From NCBI GenBank assembly GCA_002689735.1, contig NZHS01000063.1:4069-16423 (forward strand): a DNA stretch of 12,355 nt. The letters are read 5' to 3'. Positions within the stretch are counted from its first letter, which is position 1; each line of letters begins with the position of its first letter. Position numbers and translations under genes: made by a program. This document shows positions 1 to 5,532 of this stretch, piece after piece. The notes beneath the pieces were generated by a model. That model was given only the letters and a program-made list of their open reading frames with translations. It made no database searches and had not been told where the DNA came from. This DNA is from Flavobacteriales bacterium (GTDB taxonomy: Bacteria > Bacteroidota > Bacteroidia > Flavobacteriales > BACL11).

Positions 1-347
1 ACTAATGCTTTGGTAATGGTGTGATCAGGATGCTCATTCCATGCATCCCTTAATAGAAAAGCCTCTTTTTCTGCCTGTGGATCTGTTCCATGGGCATTCA
101 CTACATAACCGAGAGCTAAGTCATGTCTGAGTTCATCTCTAACGTTGTCCGCTAGAAGTGCTCGCGCAGTGTCGGGAACATCTTTTCCAAGTGCTTGAGA
201 TATAAAATCCCCAACTGGTACTTCCATATGGCGTACTGCAAGCGCACGGAAGAGGGTCTCTTCTGATCCCTCCTTAAACTTTCCTTTTGTTGTTTGGACT
301 GGTGTCCATCTTCTCTTTCTATTGAGTAATTTGTCATACGGGTTCAT
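1..347 (-). CDS. nrdB: Ribonucleotide reductase small (beta) subunit, NrdB-like, N-terminal part
   Basis: Partial gene: the reading frame opens at ATG 347 and runs off the left edge with no stop, giving about 115 residues. I identify it from a ferritin-like diiron pattern: a helix with Glu42 (RHMEVP), then DELRH at residues 71-75, which supplies the E-x-x-H metal-ligand pair about 30 residues later, the spacing seen between Asp84 and Glu115/His118 of E. coli R2. It follows the large subunit with one base between stop and start, and AGGA lies 5 bases ahead of the ATG. In class I reductases this subunit makes the radical or oxidised metal centre passed to the large subunit. The residue four after the ligand histidine is Leu79, where E. 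coli R2 has the radical Tyr122. The class is inferred jointly with the neighbouring gene; another ferritin-like protein is possible because the C-terminal ligands lie outside the window. Confidence 0.75.
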   Translation of the reverse strand, partial: MNPYDKLLNRKRRWTPVQTTKGKFKEGSEETLFRALAVRHMEVPVGDFISQALGKDVPDTARALLADNVRDELRHDLALGYVVNAHGTDPQAEKEAFLLRDAWNEHPDHTITKAL

Positions 348-348
348 T

Positions 349-1734
349 TTATTCCTGGCAATCGCATGTGATCGGTTGCTTTACTATCCCATCCAAGTAG
401 TCTTGTACATCTTCAGCATCTAATGCAGCATACGCATCTGATTTATCTTGCGTATCGGACATCACCTGAAGCGAATAGTATAAGCTTGTTTGAGGAGACC
501 GAAGCCACTCTGCCACGAAGTTTTCATCGTATGTCACGACATCACTCCAGCTATTAAACGAATAGCCGTGCAGAAGTCCTGTAGAATCTAAGATTCTCAT
601 AAAGTTATCAGCTACCTTTTTATAGGCATCCCAACCAACTTCACTGGCAATTTCTACATTGCCGTAATCATAATTTTTAACACCAAATGTACCACTATCT
701 CTGGAAACTATCCGAGAGATTGGGGGTGCTATCTCTGGTGTAGAGGTGTAACCGTCAAAGGTTTTAGTCCTATACGAGCAACTAGCTGTTGGGGCAATGC
801 AGAATGCACGATCCATCTTGTAATACTTAGCTACTTCTGCAGCTTCTTTAACACCTTCATGGATTTCACCAGCAATAATACCGCCAACACCTTTTCTAAT
901 ACCACTCGTTAAAACTTCATGTAAAGCATCACCAAACTCTGCGTAGGTGACACCATGTTGTCCTAATAGATTTGCTAATCCAAGGAATCCAAAGCCGACC
1001 TGACGATCCTCTTCAGGGGAGAGGTATTCTCCCGACAGACCAACGCCTGTCTTCGGATGGAGTTCGCACAACTCTTGCATACCTCCAACAATAGACCTTC
1101 TGATTTCTCCAATACCACAGGCAGATAAAGCACAGTGCTGAAGGAGGCAGGTTCCACGTGAGGGCAAGAATATTTCAAGGCATACGTTCGATCTGATTCG
1201 TTTTCCATTTTTGTCATGTTTTATTTTTGCAAGCCAAATGTCTCCACTTTTAATTCCGTGGATAATGGCTGCTTTAGTTTCTCTATTTGATTTGTCCCAG
1301 CTTTCTTGAGTAAGGTTGACGCACCTTTTGACCCAAGGGAGTTCCACTCTAGGACAGCGCACGAACTCAATAATATCGTCATGCCAAATATCAAGGGTAA
1401 GCGTAATTGCTCCATTTTTGTACACGCCTCCTCTGCGTAATGTTTCATTTAAAATTGAGTAGATTTTTCCGAATGACACCGGACCCGAAGCAACGAGTCC
1501 TTTTCCATTTTCATGTCCTCTTGGACGGAGATTAGATAGGTGTATAGCGCAGCCCGCCCCATTCCGGAGGGCATGGCTGGCGAATCTCCACGATGCTTCA
1601 ATCCCATTTGGTCCCTCCATTTGGTCTTCAACTACGAAAACTGTGCATGATACGGGTAGACGTGATTCTGGATTATCTAGCCATGATTGAACACGGCCAG
1701 TTCTCGCTATAGTTCTTTCTAATAATTTATCCAT
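349..1734 (-). CDS. nrdA: Ribonucleoside-diphosphate reductase large (alpha) subunit, compact class I type
   Basis: A 461-residue catalytic subunit that reduces ribonucleotides to deoxyribonucleotides for phage DNA synthesis. Visible active-site features are Cys30 (VSC, equivalent to E. coli Cys225), the finger-loop Asn183-x-Cys185-x-Glu187 (SNVCLEI), Cys201 (HCALSA, equivalent to Cys462), the APTAS loop near 315, a Tyr419-Tyr420 pair (SLYYS) and a C-terminal Cys457-x-Cys459. The Tyr pair is the radical-transfer dyad of class I enzymes and is not expected in class II, so I call class I despite the short length; the small-subunit-like gene directly downstream agrees. The protein is much shorter than cellular NrdA (about 760 residues): there is no ATP cone, and little precedes the first catalytic Cys, so allosteric activity control is probably absent. 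The start ATG overlaps the MazG stop in a TAATG junction. Related short reductases in podoviral cyanophages have been annotated as class II. Confidence 0.88.
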   Translation of the reverse strand: MDKLLERTIARTGRVQSWLDNPESRLPVSCTVFVVEDQMEGPNGIEASWRFASHALRNGAGCAIHLSNLRPRGHENGKGLVASGPVSFGKIYSILNETLRRGGVYKNGAITLTLDIWHDDIIEFVRCPRVELPWVKRCVNLTQESWDKSNRETKAAIIHGIKSGDIWLAKIKHDKNGKRIRSNVCLEIFLPSRGTCLLQHCALSACGIGEIRRSIVGGMQELCELHPKTGVGLSGEYLSPEEDRQVGFGFLGLANLLGQHGVTYAEFGDALHEVLTSGIRKGVGGIIAGEIHEGVKEAAEVAKYYKMDRAFCIAPTASCSYRTKTFDGYTSTPEIAPPISRIVSRDSGTFGVKNYDYGNVEIASEVGWDAYKKVADNFMRILDSTGLLHGYSFNSWSDVVTYDENFVAEWLRSPQTSLYYSLQVMSDTQDKSDAYAALDAEDVQDYLDGIVKQPITCDCQE

Positions 1735-2105
1735 TAAACTAAGTCACTTAAAGTTGGTGGTTTGTAGTGTGCGCCTTTTAATACTTTTCCGTCCTCTCTA
1801 TAGACAGCTTTACCGTCTTCTAGTTTGGACATATTACTTTCATGGACTCGACGTAAGGCTTCGTCTAAGTCCCATCCCATGTTTTCTGCATATTGGTAAC
1901 AGACATATACAAGATCACTGAGTTCTTTAATAGCGTCCTCATGAAAAGGTTTATTGTTTCTGAACAACATCCCCTCTGCTTCTAAAAATTCTTTAAATTC
2001 TTCAACGATCAAATTCTTTTGCATAGCTCTGGTAGGCAAAGTCGGGGAGTTCTGGACCCCGAACGCACTCCTGAACTCTTTTGCCTGTTCTAAATTCGAT
2101 TTCAT
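1734..2105 (-). CDS. mazG: MazG-like nucleotide pyrophosphohydrolase
   Basis: A 123-residue all-helical protein. It carries the metal-binding pattern of the MazG / phosphoribosyl-ATP pyrophosphohydrolase superfamily: an E-E-x-x-E motif in VEEFKEF (near residues 35-40) followed about 25 residues later by E-x-x-D in KELSDLVYV. The upstream stretch (EFRSAFG, then Pro-rich, then a helix into the EE motif) matches the usual family N-terminus, which supports the ATG at 2105 although it lies 104 bases inside the DUF3310 gene. Family members hydrolyse nucleoside triphosphates or related nucleotides to monophosphate and pyrophosphate. Lying directly before the reductase genes, it could supply or clean nucleotide pools; a role in alarmone metabolism has been discussed for cyanophage MazG but cannot be read from the sequence. 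Its stop overlaps the reductase start (TAATG). Confidence 0.82.
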   Translation of the reverse strand: MKSNLEQAKEFRSAFGVQNSPTLPTRAMQKNLIVEEFKEFLEAEGMLFRNNKPFHEDAIKELSDLVYVCYQYAENMGWDLDEALRRVHESNMSKLEDGKAVYREDGKVLKGAHYKPPTLSDLV

Positions 2106-2289
2106 TTGATAGGTAGTGGATTGCTTTTGATAGATCTTCTATGTCGTCTTCTTTATGACCTGCTCTACAGACGTACTTGATAACATTTCCTAAGTGGAAG
2201 TTGAGTTCCTTATCACGTATAAAATCCCAAACTTGGATTGAGCCAAGCCTGTAATATTCGGGTCCGGTTTCATTGGTGGTTTCGGCCAT
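2002..2289 (-). CDS. DUF3310 family protein (T7 gp1.7-related domain)
   Basis: A 95-residue protein. Its centre reads YYRLGSIQVWDFI, then LNFHLGNVIKYVCRAGHK, then DLSKAIHYLSNEI, which is the signature of the DUF3310 domain common in phages. From memory this domain also occurs in T7 gp1.7, a nucleotide kinase, but only the short domain is present here, so I do not claim kinase activity. The domain ends near residue 70; the remaining 30 or so residues are encoded in DNA that also encodes the MazG N-terminus in another frame (2002-2105). The N-terminal coding part overlaps the end of the upstream hypothetical gene by 100 bases. Position among MazG, reductase and exonuclease genes suggests nucleotide metabolism. 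Confidence 0.82.
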   Translation of the reverse strand: MAETTNETGPEYYRLGSIQVWDFIRDKELNFHLGNVIKYVCRAGHKEDDIEDLSKAIHYLSNEIEFRTGKRVQECVRGPELPDFAYQSYAKEFDR

Positions 2290-2498
2290 TTCTTTAATAA
2301 ATTTGTAAGGCAGTTGGCTAAGATAAAATTCTGTTTTTGGAGTGCTAGGAAGATGGTGTGAACATCTTCTCTAGAACACATAGGATGCTCTATTGCATCT
2401 TTAAGTTGACGTAGCTTGAAGTCTTGCTCCATCGTCAACTCTGTAATCGGGGGAGGGGGTCCAAAGGATTGGTTTTTGTTCTTTGAAGTCATAATCAT
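2190..2498 (-). CDS. Small hypothetical phage protein with Gln/Leu-rich helices
   Basis: A 102-residue protein of unknown function. It has a proline run (GPPPPI, residues 13-18), then a helical core from about residue 23 (MEQDFKLRQLKDAI) through REDVHTIFLALQKQNFILAN to NLLKKWPKPP near residue 75. The core resembles short conserved proteins I recall from marine phages, with the same pattern of FKLRQ, then an LALQ-Q-F segment, then a basic Trp, but I cannot verify this. No catalytic motif, signal peptide or membrane segment is visible. It overlaps the exonuclease C-terminus by 98 bases and the DUF3310 N-terminus by 100 bases, so only its centre is free of other coding. An internal ATG at 2432 is an alternative start. 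That the conserved-looking core falls in the non-overlapped part supports a real gene. Confidence 0.62.
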   Translation of the reverse strand: MIMTSKNKNQSFGPPPPITELTMEQDFKLRQLKDAIEHPMCSREDVHTIFLALQKQNFILANCLTNLLKKWPKPPMKPDPNITGLAQSKFGILYVIRNSTST

Positions 2499-3165
2499 CT
2501 ACGGTTAATATTCTTGCTAAACGTGCATTCATTAGTGCGACCTCTTCCGATAAGTCTTTTTCTTTAAATGCATTTACAACTGTCTTCCAGCTGTACCCTT
2601 TCTCATCAAATAAAGCGGTTGCTCGCTTGACTCCCAGTCCTGGAACTCCTGAATAACCATCAGTGTTGTCTCCAGCCAAACTCTGAATTAGATGCCACTT
2701 AGCACCTTCCTCTTTAGTTATAGTAAAAGATTGATCCAGATTGTAGAGTTGGCCTGAGATTTGCTTCATATCCTTATCAGGTGAGATAATGATATTTCCT
2801 GGATTTTTTGTACTATAAATTCCAAGAGCATCGTCTGCCTCTAAGGTAGGCATCTTGATAACTTCATACTCTTCTGATAGCTTATTAATGACTCTCCTGT
2901 AACCGCAAGGCTTCTTACGATTTCTGTGGCCTTTATACGACCCCTCTATTTCTTTTCTGAAATTTAAACTATCACTAAAAAATAAGATAGGTTCATCAAA
3001 TAATCCAAAGTGTCTACATACCCTATCAATGTCTCGTTTAACACAGCTATAGGCTTCAGAAAACTTAGAGGTTACAAAGATAACATCATCACCAAAGTTA
3101 ATCTCATCTTCGGCTGCAGCACAACATTTATATACTGTGAAGTCAGCATCAAAAAGCAGCTTCAT
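2401..3165 (-). CDS. 5'-3' exonuclease, T7 gp6-like / FEN family
   Basis: A 254-residue PIN/FEN-type nuclease. Motifs in order are DADFTVYKC at the N-terminus (first metal aspartate), FRKEIEGSYKGHR (arch basic region, about residues 68-80), EADDALG (about 108-114), ISPDKDM (about 127-133, metal aspartates) and the helix-three-turn-helix LAGDNTDGYSGVPGLG near 163-178, which binds duplex DNA. In T7 the equivalent gp6 removes RNA primers and degrades host DNA to recycle nucleotides. Here it follows the PD-(D/E)XK gene with an ATGA stop/start overlap at 3162-3165 and precedes the nucleotide-metabolism genes. The last 30 or so residues are encoded within the overlap with the next gene and look less family-like. 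Confidence 0.92.
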   Translation of the reverse strand: MKLLFDADFTVYKCCAAAEDEINFGDDVIFVTSKFSEAYSCVKRDIDRVCRHFGLFDEPILFFSDSLNFRKEIEGSYKGHRNRKKPCGYRRVINKLSEEYEVIKMPTLEADDALGIYSTKNPGNIIISPDKDMKQISGQLYNLDQSFTITKEEGAKWHLIQSLAGDNTDGYSGVPGLGVKRATALFDEKGYSWKTVVNAFKEKDLSEEVALMNARLARILTVDDYDFKEQKPILWTPSPDYRVDDGARLQATST

Positions 3166-3680
3166 ATGATTTTATAACCTCTGTACTTATTCATAGTGGT
3201 AGATGTTTTAAGCTCTCCACGGAAAGATGAACTCTCTAAAGCACTAATAGGTATGAGATAAATTTCTTCTGTCTTTAAGTTAACTGTGCATAAAAAGTCA
3301 AAGGCATCAATCTTATATCTACTTGTCTTAGGACCACTGGCTCTCATGCTTGATTTACCCAAGGTAATCCTATTGCGATCACTGATAGATTTGACTTGTA
3401 TTCGGGTAATCCCTGATTCACCATGAATGGTTAAATCATAATCACAAGGGGCTTCAAATCTAACGTCATAGCCAAGCCTACTTAGTGTGTTAAATGCTAT
3501 TAGCTCTGCAAATCTTCCTCGGTCTTGTGTATAGCCTCGTTCTTTAGGTTCTCCTAAATACTGACTAATGGACTTCGCTCCAGTTGAGTCCTGATTTAGA
3601 CTCGGCTGCGATAGGTACTCGCAAATTGTAGTACTCCCCAGCGGCTGCTGCAGAGTGTTCAAGGGTGAATTTAAGGTCAT
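3162..3680 (-). CDS. PD-(D/E)XK endonuclease, cyanobacterial group I intron (I-Ssp6803I-like) family
   Basis: A 172-residue nuclease. The fold signature is visible: DRGRFAELIAF with the first catalytic Glu, CDYDLTIHG with the metal Asp, then RIQVKS supplying the Q-x-K version of the (D/E)-x-K motif, followed by DFLCTVNLKTEEIYLIPI. This pattern fits the PD-(D/E)XK family that includes the cyanobacterial intron-encoded homing enzyme I-Ssp6803I. Free-standing phage copies may act as homing endonucleases or in DNA processing; which applies here is unknown. I chose ATG 3680; a TTG at 3731 extends the frame but adds residues without family likeness. With ATG 3680, the first 38 codons overlap the polymerase C-terminus. 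Two similar octapeptides, ICEYLSQP and ISQYLGEP, occur in the N-terminal part, the second just before the conserved domain. Confidence 0.78.
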   Translation of the reverse strand: MTLNSPLNTLQQPLGSTTICEYLSQPSLNQDSTGAKSISQYLGEPKERGYTQDRGRFAELIAFNTLSRLGYDVRFEAPCDYDLTIHGESGITRIQVKSISDRNRITLGKSSMRASGPKTSRYKIDAFDFLCTVNLKTEEIYLIPISALESSSFRGELKTSTTMNKYRGYKII

Positions 3681-4833
3681 TAATGTCTTTTTTTTCGCAC
3701 TCAAATTGAAGTTCGTCGTGTATGAAAGCAAGCTGTTGAGCGCGTAGGCCAGCTTCTTTGACGGTGTTATGAGTTATATAGAGCCAACGCTTCGCGATGC
3801 ACGCGGCTGACCCCTGTAAAAGGTAGTTAAGACTTTTGTGAGGACTATCTACTAGAAGTTTTCTTCCATCGATAGCCATGATCTCGCCTGTAGTAGACCG
3901 CTTCTTAATAGCCGATAACAACTCTGATAGTCCATCGATGGCGGCAATGAACGATTTACGTATTTCTTTTCCTTTAGCTCTTGCCTTATCTTCTGATAAT
4001 TGCTTATCAAAGGTTGTTCCAAGTTTGACATTTGAGGCTCCATATAAAAATGCATATGAGACACTTTTTACTTCACGTCTGGTAATACCAATTTTGTCAG
4101 CATTTACCTGATGAATGTCTCCGTTCAATAAGATGTCTGCATATCTACCACCGTCGTAACGGGCTAAGTAGTGTGCAAGCATTCTTAGTTCTATTCCGGC
4201 TAAATCTGCGCCAACCATCCATAAGTCTGGACTAGCAGTAAATAATTTTCTGTACTCAGACCCTGCAGGGCATTGGGCCACGTTGGGCTTGTTGTGCCGA
4301 CATCTAAAAGTATTAGTGGCGACTGAGCAGTGGTGATGGATACGGCTAGAGGTCGTACATAGCTTCAGCCATGCGTTCACGCCTTCTGATATCATTCCTA
4401 ATGCTTTCTTCAGTTCCAAGCATCGGAGAAACTTCAGAGCAGTATCCGTCCCAATCTCCTTTAAGACTATCTCGTCTACTACGGGCTTGCCGTTGGAGCT
4501 TATTAATGACGGCTTCCAGCCATAATGAGTTGTCAATACCCATGCAATATGATCTCTTGATGTAGGGTTTGTTTCTTTTAGTCGGATGCTTTCAGCACCA
4601 GCGACATAGCCTTGTGTCCGATTATTTCGTTTAGGATTAAATACTGATCCGGCAACGAAAGGATGCCTGTCTCGAAGTACTTGAGTAGTTTCTTCCAACT
4701 CTTTTCGGAGAGTTGATTCAAGTTCCCATGCAGATTTTTCATCAAAATACCATCCATGTAACTCCTGATTTGTTAATATTTCTGCGACCTTATGCTCTAA
4801 GACGAGCCAGTCACATAACGGTGGAAATGCCAT
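3565..4833 (-). CDS. DNA polymerase, family A, polymerase domain (separated by frame break)
   Basis: This frame encodes the T7 gp5-type polymerase domain. Motif A is GADLAGIELR (Asp210 from ATG 4833), motif B has R-x3-K-x3-Y-x3-Y-G (ITRREVKSVSYAFLYGA), and motif C is IHDELQF (about 371-377). The C-terminus GLNWSEVH matches the T7 ending, so the 3' end is intact. It would copy phage DNA together with the exonuclease domain encoded just upstream. The frame is -1 relative to that exonuclease, and the conserved link before WLVLEHKVAEI is only restored by one extra base near the run of five A at 4839-4843. If expressed separately, the first ATG is 4833, with a weak GGA about 9 bases ahead; a TTG at 4869 is also open. 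The motif B tyrosine corresponds to T7 Tyr526 (E. coli Phe762). Confidence 0.9.
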   Translation of the reverse strand: MAFPPLCDWLVLEHKVAEILTNQELHGWYFDEKSAWELESTLRKELEETTQVLRDRHPFVAGSVFNPKRNNRTQGYVAGAESIRLKETNPTSRDHIAWVLTTHYGWKPSLISSNGKPVVDEIVLKEIGTDTALKFLRCLELKKALGMISEGVNAWLKLCTTSSRIHHHCSVATNTFRCRHNKPNVAQCPAGSEYRKLFTASPDLWMVGADLAGIELRMLAHYLARYDGGRYADILLNGDIHQVNADKIGITRREVKSVSYAFLYGASNVKLGTTFDKQLSEDKARAKGKEIRKSFIAAIDGLSELLSAIKKRSTTGEIMAIDGRKLLVDSPHKSLNYLLQGSAACIAKRWLYITHNTVKEAGLRAQQLAFIHDELQFECEKKDINDLKFTLEHSAAAAGEYYNLRVPIAAESKSGLNWSEVH

Positions 4834-5315
4834 AGCAATTTTTCCGAGACCTTTACGTCTTGCTTGCAATACTCTTCCATCTCTTCGCTATATTCGCTCC
4901 AATCGGTAGTCTTACCGAAGTCACCCTTATAGGTTTTGAGACGATATCCGTATGACTCTAATGAGTGGCGGCCATATAGTTGAAGAGGCATATGCTCCCA
5001 CTTTTTATTTCTATCAATATCTAAAAGGTTCGGATGAAAAAGACGTGATAGAAGCAAAGTGTCAATAATACGAGCATTGGTAGAGAAATGGTTATATATT
5101 TTGCTAATAGCTGGGAGGTCAAAACCAAGGAGGTTGTGGCCGACAATTGTGTCTGCAACAGCCATTCTGGATAGTCCCTCAGTGATTGAGTACCTATTGT
5201 TTTTTTCGTCGTTAAAAGTTTCGATTTCATTTGTTTCTGAGTCATGAATGGCAATGCAATGTATACGTGTCAAGTCATGCAGCAGCCCATTAGTTTCGAT
5301 GTCAACGACGAGCAT
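4797..5315 (-). CDS. DNA polymerase, family A, 3'-5' exonuclease domain (separated by frame break)
   Basis: The proofreading half of a T7 gp5-like polymerase. Exo I is VVDIETNG (Asp-x-Glu) at the N-terminus, Exo II is GHNLLGFDLPA, and Exo III is EYCKQDV with Tyr-x3-Asp. I chose ATG 5315 because GGAG lies 5 bases ahead and MLVVDIETNG matches the T7 start; ATG 5330 adds five residues. After the Exo III helix (KVSEKLL) the frame runs 14 residues and stops at 4797, while the expected continuation lies in the -1 frame from about 4840. Joined at the A run, the product would be about 583 residues, a normal size for short phage polymerases. It could be a true split, programmed frameshift, mutation or sequence error; intact motifs on both sides argue against old decay. 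Confidence 0.88.
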   Translation of the reverse strand: MLVVDIETNGLLHDLTRIHCIAIHDSETNEIETFNDEKNNRYSITEGLSRMAVADTIVGHNLLGFDLPAISKIYNHFSTNARIIDTLLLSRLFHPNLLDIDRNKKWEHMPLQLYGRHSLESYGYRLKTYKGDFGKTTDWSEYSEEMEEYCKQDVKVSEKLLWHFHRYVTGSS

Positions 5316-5532
5316 TAGGTCTCCACTCATAAGTCTTATCTTTGAATTGAGCTTTCTTCACTGCCTCCTCGCTGGGTGGCTTAGGTTTATTTAATTGTGT
5401 TGAGTCCTTAGCGTGTTTATACCAAGGGTGTTCATATTCGCTTTCTTCAAAAATCCGTGGTTTCGCTGGTTCCACGGAAAAAGGATGATTCCGGAGTTTC
5501 ATTCTCACTAAATCGGCAGTTGGATAAGTCAT
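5302..5532 (-). CDS. Small hypothetical protein between primase-helicase and DNA polymerase
   Basis: A 76-residue, highly polar, charged protein with no recognised domain. It contains EYEHPWYKHAKD, a lysine/proline-rich middle (KPKPPSEE) and a basic C-terminus ending RPNARR. It fills the 131-base gap between the primase-helicase stop and the polymerase start, overlapping the former by 86 bases and the latter by 14, in keeping with the tight packing of the operon. The first ATG is 5532; ATG 5502 is an alternative that shortens the overlap. No signal peptide or membrane segment is visible. The evidence for coding is mainly its position and the otherwise unexplained gap, so the call is moderate. 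Confidence 0.55.
   Translation of the reverse strand: MTYPTADLVRMKLRNHPFSVEPAKPRIFEESEYEHPWYKHAKDSTQLNKPKPPSEEAVKKAQFKDKTYEWRPNARR

Noticed and set aside
152-337. Minus-strand open frame of 61 codons
   Set aside because: It lies in another frame of the NrdB-like gene (ATG 347), whose DELRH motif and Shine-Dalgarno make it the real one.
349-1734. Class II (B12-dependent) ribonucleotide reductase
   Set aside because: The C-terminal LYY dyad and an adjacent ferritin-like subunit fit class I; short length alone suggested class II.
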